From positions 1,054,001-1,118,000 of the forward strand of contig NZ_CP043473.1 in NCBI RefSeq assembly GCF_008275125.1: 64,000 nucleotides of DNA, given 5' to 3'. Numbering within the stretch: the first letter of the stretch is position 1; every line of letters starts with the position of its first letter. A program made the position numbers and the translations under genes. The stretch comes from Chromobacterium paludis. GTDB lineage: Bacteria; Pseudomonadota; Gammaproteobacteria; Burkholderiales; Chromobacteriaceae. Below, one piece after another: positions 45,817-56,408 of this stretch. Under the pieces are notes generated by a model, which saw only the letters and a program-made list of their open reading frames with translations, had not been told where the DNA came from and ran no database searches.

Positions 45817-46652
45817 TCAAGCCAAGCAAGCCTTTGTCTTTTCTGGTGCTGGGGTTGGGCTATGCCTTTCTCTATCTGCCCATCGTGTTGCTGGTGATTT
45901 ACTCTTTCAACGAGTCCAAGCTGGTCACGGTTTGGTCCGGTTTCTCCACCAAATGGTATGTCGCCTTGCTCAGCGACGACGAGTTGATCGGCGCCGCCTG
46001 GCTGAGCTTGAAAATCGCCTTGATGACGGCCACGGCCTCGGTGGTGATCGGCACTTGGGCCGGCTTCGTGCTGGGACGATTCGGCCGCTTTCGCCTGTTT
46101 CCGCTGTTCACCGGCATGATCAACGCGCCGCTGGTGATTCCGGAAGTGATCCAGGGCATCTCGCTGTTGCTGCTGTTCGTGGCGATGGAGCAGAGCTTCG
46201 GCTGGCCGGCGGGGCGGGGCGTGTTCACGATCTGGATAGGCCATGTGATGCTGTGCGTGTCCTATGTCGCCGTGGTTGTGCAGTCCCGCGTCCGGGAGTT
46301 GAACCTGTCTCTGGAGGAGGCGGCGATGGACTTGGGCGCGCGGCCGCTGAAAGTGTTCTTCGTCATCACCTTGCCCTTGATTTCGCAGGCGCTGGTGTCG
46401 GGTTGGCTGCTGTCGTTCACGCTGTCGCTGGATGATCTGGTGCTGACCGCCTTCCTGTCCGGCCCCGGTTCCACCACTTTGCCGCTGGTGATTTTCTCGC
46501 GCGTGCGCTTGGGTTTGAATCCGGAAATGAACGCGCTGGCCACCTTGGTCGTGGTCGTGGTTTCGGTGGGCGTGGTGGCGGCGAACGCGTATATGAGCGC
46601 CCTGCATCGCAAGCGAGAGAAAGAAATGAGGCTGGCTTTCGCCGGCGCGTGA
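45813..46652 (+). CDS. potI: Polyamine ABC transporter permease PotI
   Basis: The protein has 279 residues. ATG at 45813 overlaps the potH stop (ATGA), with GGAGAG upstream, so it is coupled. Six spans; the EAA loop is LEEAAMDLGARPLKVFFVIT. The segment SFTLSLDDLVLTAFLSGPGS is typical of PotI/PotC. It forms the heterodimeric channel with PotH. Confidence 0.93.
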   Translation: MIKPSKPLSFLVLGLGYAFLYLPIVLLVIYSFNESKLVTVWSGFSTKWYVALLSDDELIGAAWLSLKIALMTATASVVIGTWAGFVLGRFGRFRLFPLFTGMINAPLVIPEVIQGISLLLLFVAMEQSFGWPAGRGVFTIWIGHVMLCVSYVAVVVQSRVRELNLSLEEAAMDLGARPLKVFFVITLPLISQALVSGWLLSFTLSLDDLVLTAFLSGPGSTTLPLVIFSRVRLGLNPEMNALATLVVVVVSVGVVAANAYMSALHRKREKEMRLAFAGA

Positions 46653-46679
46653 TCCTTGGGATAATCCAGAATCCGGCTC

Positions 46680-46709
46680 AAGGCGGCGATGCGTATCGCC
46701 GCCTTTTTG
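46680..46709 (+). terminator. Terminator after potI
   Basis: GGCGGCGAT and ATCGCCGCC with a 4-base loop, then TTTTTG. Confidence 0.9.
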
Positions 46710-46797
46710 CTTGTTCGGTTGGCGACGGAGAGGATGCCGCCTGGATGCCTTGGGTCAAGCGAATGCCATTTTGTGCGCTTCCCGCATGGATCAAGCA

Positions 46798-46826
46798 TTG
46801 CCCGTGATGACGCAGGCGCATACAAT
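46798..46826 (+). promoter_or_regulatory. Candidate argS promoter
   Basis: TTGCCC and TACAAT are 17 bases apart, 68 bases before the argS start. Confidence 0.55.
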
Positions 46827-46840
46827 CAAATACAAGTTAA

Positions 46841-48613
<1,773 letters not shown>

Positions 48614-48638
48614 GCTGCCTTGCCGCTCGATCGCGCAG

Positions 48639-48668
48639 AAAAAACCCCGCCTGTTTGGCGGGGTTTTT
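48639..48668. terminator. Bidirectional terminator after argS
   Basis: AAAAACCCCGCC and GGCGGGGTTTTT with a 5-base loop, between argS and a convergent gene. Confidence 0.92.
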
Positions 48669-48670
48669 GT

Positions 48671-49315
48671 TTAGATTGGCGCTTGGCCCAGCGTCTTCAG
48701 TCTTTCCCGAATGCTGGCCGGGTCTTGCCGCTCAGCGTCCCAATCCACGCGATGGTAGCGTCCGTGATCCAGCACGTCCGCGCCAAAGCAGTCGCAGCCC
48801 AGCAATTGCAGGGTAGCCGGCAGCGCAGCCTGCGCGGCGGCGAGCAAGGACTGCTCGGTTTCGGTGTCCAGCATCGGCAGCGCATCCCAGGCGCTTTCGT
48901 CTATCCAGCCCATTCTGCCCAATCCCGCTATCAGGCGCAGCCGTTTGGGATTCAGGCGGAAGAATGTGAAGTCCAGCGCCAGCCAGTCCTCGGCTTCCGG
49001 AGTGTAGCGCAACAGACGCTGGCGCACGCCGACGGAGGGTTCGAATCGCTCCGCGTCTCCCAATATCGTCATCCGCGCGGCCGACTGCGCGGCATCGTCG
49101 CCCGGCGCCAGCAAGGACAGGCTGACGCGCGGATCGGCCAGCAGGTTCTTGCTGTGCTCAGCCAAGGCGCTGGCTACGAATATGGGGCGATGGCGCTCAT
49201 CGCAGCAAAACTGGATGGCAGTGGCGTAAGGATAGCCGGGGTATGGCTGAGACAGCGTGGCCAGGGCGGCGTGGCGGCATTGATGCAGCAGGCTGATGGC
49301 GAGGTGAGGCTTCAT
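48671..49315 (-). CDS. Pyridoxamine-5'-phosphate-oxidase-like (HugZ-type) protein
   Basis: The protein has 214 residues from the ATG at 49315 (GGAA upstream). It has a split-barrel FMN-binding fold: AALATLSQPYPGYPYATAIQ, then SALAEHSKNLLADPRVSLSL. The C-terminal DUF2470-like part (SLLAAAQAALPATLQLLGCD, then LDHGRYHRVDW) resembles HugZ/HutZ haem-handling proteins. Characterised members degrade or bind haem, but no haem-uptake genes are adjacent here, so the substrate is open. There is no C-terminal haem-ligating GFG-type motif that I can identify. Confidence 0.8.
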   Translation of the reverse strand: MKPHLAISLLHQCRHAALATLSQPYPGYPYATAIQFCCDERHRPIFVASALAEHSKNLLADPRVSLSLLAPGDDAAQSAARMTILGDAERFEPSVGVRQRLLRYTPEAEDWLALDFTFFRLNPKRLRLIAGLGRMGWIDESAWDALPMLDTETEQSLLAAAQAALPATLQLLGCDCFGADVLDHGRYHRVDWDAERQDPASIRERLKTLGQAPI

Positions 49316-49411
49316 GCGCGTTCCGTAACGGTGCGGGAATGGCGTCTATTCTATGCGCCGCTGTCGCCGCGGCAAGCATGCGCATCAAGCATTAGGCTTA
49401 CGGAGCAAAGA

Positions 49412-49438
49412 AAAACCCCGGCAATAAGCCGGGGTTTT
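49412..49438 (-). terminator. Terminator after the S53 protease
   Basis: AAAACCCCGGC and GCCGGGGTTTT hairpin; on the minus strand it is followed by TTTTTCTTTG. Confidence 0.88.
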
Positions 49439-49455
49439 CAGACTGAGCGCTTGTA

Positions 49456-51111
49456 TCAGAAGCCGCTGTGGCTGTTGATGAAGCTGTTCAGATTGGCGAC
49501 GTTCAGGCTGCCCCAACCGGTGGTGTAGTCCCAACCGGAAGTGGCCTTGTAGGCGCCGTTGCTGCCGCTGGTCACATCGTGACGCAAGGACGGGTTGGCC
49601 TTGAAGTATTGGTAGATGGCCGGGTTCGGCGATACCAGGCTGTTGCCGTGGGCGGACTGGATGCGGGCCCAGAAGCCGGTGAACAGCGGGGCCGCCAGGC
49701 TGGTGCCGCCGATCTGTTGGGTTTGGCCATTGACCAGAACCAGGGCGCCGCTGTTCGGGTCGGCATCGAAGGAGATGTCCGGCACGCCGCGCTTGGTCTT
49801 GGAGGTGGTCAGCACGCCGGCGGCGCTCTGCCAGGACGGCACCTTCTCGGTATAGCTGACGCCGCCGCCGGTGCCATTCCACACGGTTTCCGACGAATAG
49901 TTGGTGGTACCGCTGGTGTTCACCGTGGTGCCGCCAACCGCGATCACGTACGGGGAAACCGCCGGATAGCTTTGGCGAGCGGTGCGGCCGCCGCATTCGT
50001 AAGAGCCGGAGTCGCCGGTGGAGACGGAGAAGGTCTGACCTTGGGCGATGGCGGTCTGGAAGATTTGGTCGTCGGAAGCGGTCATGCCGTCGCTTTGGGC
50101 CGAGGTTTCGCATTCGCCCAGCGAAACGTTGATCACCTTGGCGGTGTTGTCGCTGACTGCGGCGTTGAAGGCGGCAGTGATGTCGGCATTGGTCATCGAG
50201 GTGGCGACGTAGAAGTTCATCTGCTGAACTTGGCCGCCGGCTGCCGCCAGGATGTCCTGGCTGTCCAGGTTCCATTCGCCCACGCCGTCGGTGTCGGTAC
50301 CTTGGTCGCCGGCGTAGATGGTGTTGGTGCTGACGTCAGGATAGCCGGCGCCGTAGGTGAAGTCCTGCAGGTCGTACAGGGTTTGGCTGATGTCGCCTTC
50401 GGCGATGATGCCCACGGTGGTGTTGCTGGCCGGCGGCAGGCTGCTGGCATTGTAGATCAGCGGGAAGTCGGTCGGATTGTGGCCGATGACGCTGGCGGTC
50501 CTGACCGAGCCCATGGTTTTCATGCCCGCCTTCTGCATCATGGTGTGGAAGGTGCTGACGTTTTGCAGGCCATGCACGGCCAGCACGATATTGCCCAGCG
50601 ATTGCGGCACTTGGGCGGCGGTCACGTTGGCGAAGGCGGCGCGGCCATTGTTGTTGAAGCGGTGCATGGTCACGTTGAAAGCGGTCTTGGCGGTGGCGGC
50701 GCTGCCGTCAGCCGTGATGAGCATGCGGTTGGCGGCAACCTTGATATTGCGGAAGCCGTTCTTTTGCAAGTGAGCCACGACTTTTTGCGCTTGGGCTTGG
50801 GTCGGGGCGAATTCAGCCATGAACTCGGCGTGGCTCAGCGTCTTGTGGCTGGTGCCGGCCAGCAGGCTGTTGGTCAGCGCATCCAGCTGGGCCTTGTTGC
50901 GGACTTTCAGCGTCACAGCGATATGCACGGATTGGCCGGCGGCCACTTCGCCGCTGCTTTGGGTGGAGGCGACCGAAGCGCTTGCCGCGCTCAGCGCGGA
51001 AGCTACCGGGTGGGCTTGGGTGGCGGTGTTGACCCAGGCTTCACCGGCTTGGGCGCCGGCAGCGAACAGGCCGGCAACGATCAGTGCGACAGCGTGCTGT
51101 TTTGCAAACAT
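49456..51111 (-). CDS. Secreted sedolisin (S53) serine-carboxyl protease with propeptide
   Basis: The protein has 551 residues; GAGGAG lies 8 bases before the ATG. A signal peptide (residues 1-22) is followed by a pro-kumamolisin activation domain (~55-190: VRNKAQLDALTNSLLAGTSH, then KTAFNVTMHRF). The catalytic domain has the S53 set Glu279 and Asp283 in GEWNLDSQDI, oxyanion Asp367 in STGDSGSYECGG and Ser471 in GGTSLAAP. The Ca2+ site residues lie near the C-terminus (GWDYTTGWGSLN). Sedolisins are usually active at acid pH on extracellular protein. It is divergent from a TonB-dependent receptor, suggesting a role in nutrient protein digestion. Confidence 0.95.
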   Translation of the reverse strand: MFAKQHAVALIVAGLFAAGAQAGEAWVNTATQAHPVASALSAASASVASTQSSGEVAAGQSVHIAVTLKVRNKAQLDALTNSLLAGTSHKTLSHAEFMAEFAPTQAQAQKVVAHLQKNGFRNIKVAANRMLITADGSAATAKTAFNVTMHRFNNNGRAAFANVTAAQVPQSLGNIVLAVHGLQNVSTFHTMMQKAGMKTMGSVRTASVIGHNPTDFPLIYNASSLPPASNTTVGIIAEGDISQTLYDLQDFTYGAGYPDVSTNTIYAGDQGTDTDGVGEWNLDSQDILAAAGGQVQQMNFYVATSMTNADITAAFNAAVSDNTAKVINVSLGECETSAQSDGMTASDDQIFQTAIAQGQTFSVSTGDSGSYECGGRTARQSYPAVSPYVIAVGGTTVNTSGTTNYSSETVWNGTGGGVSYTEKVPSWQSAAGVLTTSKTKRGVPDISFDADPNSGALVLVNGQTQQIGGTSLAAPLFTGFWARIQSAHGNSLVSPNPAIYQYFKANPSLRHDVTSGSNGAYKATSGWDYTTGWGSLNVANLNSFINSHSGF

Positions 51112-51848
51112 GCAAGTTTCTCCTCTTTGCAGTGAGTGGATTCAGGCGGGCGGTATGCCTTTTCCTGATATGGGCACGGTTTGTATTGCGAATTGTGTTC
51201 TGTCCGTTTACCCAGTGAGGGTCCCAGTGCTTCGGGGCCATGCCAGCAAATCATGCTGACCAAATATCCATAGCGCAGAGAAGAATTAAATGCCAATTGC
51301 ATTTAATCAAAAGACATAAAATCGAGGTTAATTTACAAAATAGAAACAAATAATAAAAAACAGAAAAGACATTTGCAAAATGTGACTTTAAAAAGGAGTT
51401 TTTGCTCGATTTTTCATAAAAACGATGCAATACCACGGCTCATGCCATGTATGCGAAATGTTGATGGTTATCGAGATGTTGAATGTGGAGATTTTGTGAA
51501 ATTCGCAACAGTTGCCCGATGTGCGGTGCGGAAATGCAACAAAGTTTAAACATTTGCAGAGGGTGTGCGCGCTTGTCTATTTGTTTAAATGTGACCAATT
51601 GTGACATGACATAAGGTTTGACTATGAATTTAAAGGGAAAATTTTATTTTTTAGTATGACGATCCGTGTTCTATTGGAAAGAATTTAGTCGCTTTCTTCA
51701 TTGAATGTATCTGAAAAGTAAATGGCTGTTGACGGTGGTCATTACAAACTTTCACACTCGAATCACCTTCGCGGTATGACGAATACAAAGAGCCAGCCGC
51801 CCACGAGGCGAGCGGTCGACATATCTACAAAAGGGATTTGGAGAAATC
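51112..51848. other. AT-rich divergent intergenic region, S53 protease / TonB receptor (737 bases)
   Basis: Base composition from about 51280 to 51720 is strikingly AT-rich compared with both flanks. No gene is supported: the frames present lack ribosome sites or family features. It must hold the promoters of both flanking genes. Visible candidates include a one-mismatch FNR-like site TTGAT-GGTT-ATCGA (51461-51474) and a repeated TGTGAC motif near 51600. Confidence 0.6.
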
Positions 51849-54413
51849 ATGAACTACAAGAGAAAGACACTGGTGGTGGCGCTGTCCCTGATCGGCAGCG
51901 TCGGCTACATGCCTTTTGCGCACGCTGACTCGGATAGCTCCGGCACGCTGGACCGCGTGGAAATCACCGGTTCCAACATTAAGCGTTCCATCAAGCAGGA
52001 ATCCGCCATTCCGATGACCGTCGTCAAGACGGAAGATCTTGCCAAGCAAGGTCTGACCACGGTGGAGCAGGTCGTCAACAGCCTGTCGTCCAACCAATCC
52101 ATCAACGGCGCTAGCGGGTCTATTGGTGCATCGACAGGCGGCGCCTCCTACGCCAGCCTGCGCGGTTTGGGGCAGCAGTACACCCTGGTGCTGCTGGATG
52201 GCCGTCGCATCGTGAATCAGCCGATGGATGGCACTGCCGTCGACTTGAATGCTATCCCGCTGTCAGCCATCGAACGCGTGGAAGTCGTGCGTGACGGCGC
52301 CTCCGCTATCTATGGTACTGACGCCATTGGAGGCGTGATCAACTTCATTACGAAAAAATCCGCCCAAGGCGTGACGATCGGCGGCGACTATCTGGTGCCG
52401 GATCGCAAGGGCGGGATTGAGCGGAGCGCTTCCATTTCTGCCGGCTATGGCAACTTGGGCAAGGATAATTTCAATGTATTCGGCGCCTACGAATACCATA
52501 AGACCTCCCAGATCATGGCTTCGCAGCGTGATTATGCTCACACGATCACGGATGATACCAATCAGAGCAGCAACACCTATCCCACGAACTACCAAACCAA
52601 GCATGGTAAGGTGAATAGTGGTCCGCATGACGCAAGTGGTGCGCCGTTGTGCAATCCGCCGTATTCTGTTCCTTATGGAAGCCAGTGTCTGGAATATTTC
52701 TCGCTCTTCCCTGCGATCCAGCCTGAAGTAGAGCAGCATACCGGGATGCTGAAAGGCACGGCTCGCTTTGGCGATCATGAGTTTTCCGCTCAATACGTAA
52801 TCACGAAGACCACGAATACCGCTTGGTCTGCGCCCTTGCCGTTCGCGGGCGATGTCACCTCGCCCACCGCGCCGGGACAGAATCCGGCGGATGGTCCGTT
52901 CAAAGTCTATGGACGTTCGGTGCCTGCCGGGGACCGCGTGGATCAGAGCGATGCCACCACGCAACGTCTGCAGTTGAATCTGGAAGGCCTCTTGCTCGGT
53001 TGGGACTATCGTGCCGGTCTGGGCCATTCGGAAAGCCATGTGACTCACGATCTGGTGGCGGGTTATCTGAGCAAGAGCGGGCTGCAAGCTGGATTGAACA
53101 GCGGTTTTGATCCGGACACGCCGGATTCCGCTGCTTGGGCGCCTTTTGCATTGGGTGGTCGTATTGAACAGGCGAAGTCCAAGCAAGACATCGCCGACTT
53201 CAAGGCTAGCAAGGAAATCTTCCAACTGCCCGCGGGCATGCTGGCGGTAGCCTTGGGCGTGGAGGCTCGCCATGAGACGATCGAGCATACTTATAATCAC
53301 ACCATAGCAGTGGATGCGCTGAGTACGGGTCTGGATAAGACCACCGACGGTCACGGCTCGCGCAGCGTCAAGGCTCTGTATGGCGAAATGGACATCCCGG
53401 TGATCAAGCACCTGGATGCCAACTTGGCTGTGCGCTACGACAACTACAGTGATGCCGGCAGCTCTGTTAACCCCAAGGTGTCGCTGAAGTATCAGCCGAT
53501 TCCGCAATTGTTGCTGCGCAGCTCCGCCAGCACCGGTTTCCGCGCACCGTCCCTGTATGACATCAACCATCCGCAAGAGCAGCAGCTGACTCAAACCGGT
53601 CATGTGGATCCTCTTTACTGCGTAAACGGCGTGCCTCAGCCTGGTGCGGGTCCGTCGGCATGCGATGCGAAGTCGCAGCGCTATATGCTGACTGGCGGCA
53701 GCAAAGACCTGAAGCCGGAAAAATCGTCTTCCTTGTCCTTCGGCATGGTGCTGGAACCGAATAAGAACCTGACGGCCAGCGTAGACATGTGGTGGACCAT
53801 GATCTCGAATACGATTAACAGTCTTGACGAGGATACGATTTTTGGCAATCCGAGCAAGTACGCCAACCTGTTCGTGCGCGACGCCAGCAATGACCTGTCT
53901 TATGTCATCGCCACCACGCAAAACCTGGGCAATACCAGCGCGGCAGGCGTGGATCTCTCCCTGTCCTATACCTTCCCGCGCACTTCTATAGGTGACTTCA
54001 ACGCCACGCTGGATGGCACCTATATGAGCAAGCATGTTTACCAGCATGAAAAGGGCGGCCAGTATTTCACCGACCTGGGTCAGTATGATGGCCTGAACCC
54101 GACGTTCCGCTGGCAGCACAATCTGTCCGTGAATTGGTCCAAGGGCAGCTGGAGCGCGATCCTGGCTCAGAACTACAAGTCCGGTTACACCGACTACGAC
54201 GGTGTGCACATGGTTAAGCCGTACTCCACGTGGAATCTGTCTAGCTCTTATACCTGGCATAAGTCTTTGACGTTGACTGCAGGCGTGAAGAACCTGTTTG
54301 ATCAGCAGCCTCCGTATAGCAACCAGCATACGGTCACGCCGCAAGGCTATGACCCGCGCTTCTCCGACACAGTCGGCCGCGCCTACTTCCTGAAGTTCAA
54401 TTACAAGATGTAA
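51849..54413 (+). CDS. TonB-dependent outer-membrane receptor
   Basis: The protein has 854 residues; GGAGAAATC precedes the ATG. After the signal peptide (ends about AHA-DSD) comes a short TonB-box-like segment (TLDRVEITGSNIKR). The plug domain follows (IPMTVVKTEDLAKQGLTTVE; LRGLGQQYTLVLLDGRRIVN; IERVEVVRDGASAIYGTDAI), then a 22-strand-type barrel ending in FLKFNYKM with an aromatic-rich last strand. A Cys pair lies in one extracellular loop (LCNPPYS...QCLEY) and another later. The substrate is unknown; neighbours (secreted protease, dedicated tonB-exbBDD) suggest peptides or another nutrient released by proteolysis rather than siderophore. Third-base GC looks lower than in its neighbours. 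Confidence 0.93.
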   Translation: MNYKRKTLVVALSLIGSVGYMPFAHADSDSSGTLDRVEITGSNIKRSIKQESAIPMTVVKTEDLAKQGLTTVEQVVNSLSSNQSINGASGSIGASTGGASYASLRGLGQQYTLVLLDGRRIVNQPMDGTAVDLNAIPLSAIERVEVVRDGASAIYGTDAIGGVINFITKKSAQGVTIGGDYLVPDRKGGIERSASISAGYGNLGKDNFNVFGAYEYHKTSQIMASQRDYAHTITDDTNQSSNTYPTNYQTKHGKVNSGPHDASGAPLCNPPYSVPYGSQCLEYFSLFPAIQPEVEQHTGMLKGTARFGDHEFSAQYVITKTTNTAWSAPLPFAGDVTSPTAPGQNPADGPFKVYGRSVPAGDRVDQSDATTQRLQLNLEGLLLGWDYRAGLGHSESHVTHDLVAGYLSKSGLQAGLNSGFDPDTPDSAAWAPFALGGRIEQAKSKQDIADFKASKEIFQLPAGMLAVALGVEARHETIEHTYNHTIAVDALSTGLDKTTDGHGSRSVKALYGEMDIPVIKHLDANLAVRYDNYSDAGSSVNPKVSLKYQPIPQLLLRSSASTGFRAPSLYDINHPQEQQLTQTGHVDPLYCVNGVPQPGAGPSACDAKSQRYMLTGGSKDLKPEKSSSLSFGMVLEPNKNLTASVDMWWTMISNTINSLDEDTIFGNPSKYANLFVRDASNDLSYVIATTQNLGNTSAAGVDLSLSYTFPRTSIGDFNATLDGTYMSKHVYQHEKGGQYFTDLGQYDGLNPTFRWQHNLSVNWSKGSWSAILAQNYKSGYTDYDGVHMVKPYSTWNLSSSYTWHKSLTLTAGVKNLFDQQPPYSNQHTVTPQGYDPRFSDTVGRAYFLKFNYKM

Positions 54414-54431
54414 TTCAGCAAATGGAAGCTG

Positions 54432-54461
54432 CCACCCCGGCTGGGTCCGGGGTGGTATTTT
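54432..54461 (+). terminator. Terminator between the receptor and tonB
   Basis: CCACCCCGG and CCGGGGTGG with a 6-base loop, followed by TATTTTG. The weak T-run may allow partial read-through into tonB. Confidence 0.7.
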
Positions 54462-54507
54462 GCGTTTTGTATTTGGAATCAGTCGTTTTAAGGAAGTGAA
54501 AGACAAC

Positions 54508-55164
54508 ATGGCATATCCCGCAGTTAGGCAACAGTCAGGTCTGCGCAGCCGCCGCGGCGCCGGTCTGGCCGGGGTGATCATATTCCACGCCGTGCTGATC
54601 TACGCGCTGGTGACCGGTCTGGCCCAAGGCGTGGTCAAGGTGATCCAGCAGAAAGTGGAAGTGTCGGTGATCAGCGAACCGCCGCCGCCGCCACCGCCGC
54701 CGCCACCACCGAAGATCGAGAAAGTGGTGCCGCAGGCCGCGCCGCCGAAGCCGCAGGCTTACGTGCCGCCGGTGGTGAATCCGCCGCCGGTGGTGCAATC
54801 GCAAAACGCCATCCAATCGGTGACCTCCGATCCGAAGCCGCAACCGGCCCCGACGCCGGCGCCGGTGGTGGAAGCGCCGAAGGGCCCGGTCTCGGCCAAG
54901 GCCAACTGCAGCCACCTGGAAAACCCGGAATACCCGGCCAAGGCCCTGGAAGACGAAATCCAAGGCGTGGTGAACGTGGTGTTCAGCGTGGGCGCCAGCG
55001 GCAAGTTTGGCGGCGACGCCAGCTTCAACTTCAGTGGCGACATACCGCCGCGCTACCGCAGCGCGTTCAAGGCCGCCATCGTGACCGCATTGCAGGGTTA
55101 CACCTGCCAGGCCAATTCCCAGTTGAAACAGGAATTCGGCTTCAAAATGGACTCTGGCTCCTAA
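54508..55164 (+). CDS. tonB: Energy transducer TonB
   Basis: The protein has 218 residues from the ATG at 54508 (AAGGAAG upstream). One N-terminal membrane anchor (GLAGVIIFHAVLIYALVTGL) has the His found in ExbB/D-coupled TonB proteins. A periplasmic Pro-rich rigid segment follows with eleven consecutive Pro, then Pro-Lys and Pro-Val repeats. The C-terminal TonB domain reads NPEYPAKALEDEIQGVVNVV, then FSVGASGKFG. It carries proton-motive energy to the adjacent receptor. Confidence 0.93.
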   Translation: MAYPAVRQQSGLRSRRGAGLAGVIIFHAVLIYALVTGLAQGVVKVIQQKVEVSVISEPPPPPPPPPPPKIEKVVPQAAPPKPQAYVPPVVNPPPVVQSQNAIQSVTSDPKPQPAPTPAPVVEAPKGPVSAKANCSHLENPEYPAKALEDEIQGVVNVVFSVGASGKFGGDASFNFSGDIPPRYRSAFKAAIVTALQGYTCQANSQLKQEFGFKMDSGS

Positions 55165-55200
55165 GACCAGGGCATCTCAAGACACAAAGGAGTAAATACC

Positions 55201-55947
55201 ATGACCAAGATCACTCGCGCATTGCTGGGCAAAGTCCTGGGCGCAGCCGGCCTGCTGAGCGCACTGCCGGCACTGGCGGCAGAAACCGTCTCCACTTCCA
55301 ATCCGTATGGCATCGACGCGCTGTGGTCGCAAGGCGACTTCGTGGCCAAGGGTACGCTGATCATTCTGCTGATCATGTCCGCCTCCACCTGGTATGTGGG
55401 CATCGTCAAGCTGCTGGAACAACGCCGCCTGATCAAGCAGGGGCATGAACTGCTGGGCCACCATGGCGTGGAACTGCAAAAGGTCGCCAGCGAACTGGCC
55501 GACGAAGGGATGTACAGCGCCGTGGCGGTTGCCGGCATCGAAGCCGCGCGCGAACACAAGGGCGAGCTGGCCAACCGCGTAGACCTGAACACCTGGGTGG
55601 CGATGGCCATCGAAGACGCGGTGGACTCCGCCAGCCACCACATGCAGAACGGTCTGTCGGTGATCGCCACCGTGGGTTCCACCGCGCCGTTCGTGGGTCT
55701 GTTCGGCACGGTATGGGGCATCTACCACGCGCTGGTGAAGATCGGCACCTCGGGCCAAGCCTCCATCGACAAGGTAGCGGGTCCGGTGGGCGAAGCGCTG
55801 ATCATGACCGCGATCGGCCTGGCCGTGGCGGTGCCGGCGGTGCTGGGTTACAACTGGCTGGTGCGTCGCAACAAGCTGGTGCTGGACAATGTACGCGTGG
55901 TATCGGGCCGTCTGCACGCCAGCCTGCTGAACAACCCGACCCGGTAA
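55201..55947 (+). CDS. exbB: ExbB proton channel subunit
   Basis: The protein has 248 residues, with AAAGGAG before the ATG. A cleavable-looking N-terminus (LGAAGLLSALPALAA) precedes three membrane spans, as in some ExbB proteins. The MotA/TolQ/ExbB signature is STAPFVGLFGTVWGIYHAL followed by GPVGEALIMTAIGLAVAVPA. It forms the pentameric channel around ExbD that energises TonB. Confidence 0.95.
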   Translation: MTKITRALLGKVLGAAGLLSALPALAAETVSTSNPYGIDALWSQGDFVAKGTLIILLIMSASTWYVGIVKLLEQRRLIKQGHELLGHHGVELQKVASELADEGMYSAVAVAGIEAAREHKGELANRVDLNTWVAMAIEDAVDSASHHMQNGLSVIATVGSTAPFVGLFGTVWGIYHALVKIGTSGQASIDKVAGPVGEALIMTAIGLAVAVPAVLGYNWLVRRNKLVLDNVRVVSGRLHASLLNNPTR

Positions 55948-55953
55948 ACGGCC

Positions 55954-56397
55954 ATGGCGCGTTACAAACGATTTGGCCACGGCAAGGGTGAAGAAGACCA
56001 GGTGCTGTCGGCGATCAACACCACACCCCTGGTGGACGTGATGCTGGTGCTGCTGATCATCTTTCTGATCACGGTGCCGGTGGTGACGCAGACGGTGAAG
56101 ATGACGCTGCCGAAGGAGCGCAACATTCCGACGCAGACCAAGCCGGAAAACATCGTGCTGGGGGTGGGGCCGGATAGCCGCATCTACTGGAACATGAGTC
56201 CGGTGAAGGATCAGCAGGAATTGCTGGCGCGTCTGGTGAAGGAAGCGAAGAAGGATCCGCAGCCGGAAGTGCACATCCGCGGCGACGCGTCGGCGAAATA
56301 CGCGCCGATCGGCCGCATCGTGCTGGCGGTGCAGCAGGCGGGGATCGTGAAGATCGCGTTTATCACCGAGCCGCCGAGTCCGGTGGGCGCGGAGTAG
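55954..56397 (+). CDS. exbD: ExbD subunit (first copy)
   Basis: The protein has 147 residues, 6 bases after exbB. One membrane span carries the proton-carrying Asp in NTTPLVDVMLVLLIIFLIT. A periplasmic ExbD/TolR domain follows (QPEVHIRGDASAKYAPIGRI). It differs considerably from the next gene, so the pair may form a heteromeric ExbD or serve different TonB complexes. Confidence 0.94.
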   Translation: MARYKRFGHGKGEEDQVLSAINTTPLVDVMLVLLIIFLITVPVVTQTVKMTLPKERNIPTQTKPENIVLGVGPDSRIYWNMSPVKDQQELLARLVKEAKKDPQPEVHIRGDASAKYAPIGRIVLAVQQAGIVKIAFITEPPSPVGAE

Positions 56398-56408
56398 GAG
56401 GAGGAAGT

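Noticed and set aside
51251..51436. A 61-codon minus-strand frame in the AT-rich spacer
   Set aside because: No ribosome site and a Phe/Leu/Lys-rich product that follows from base composition.
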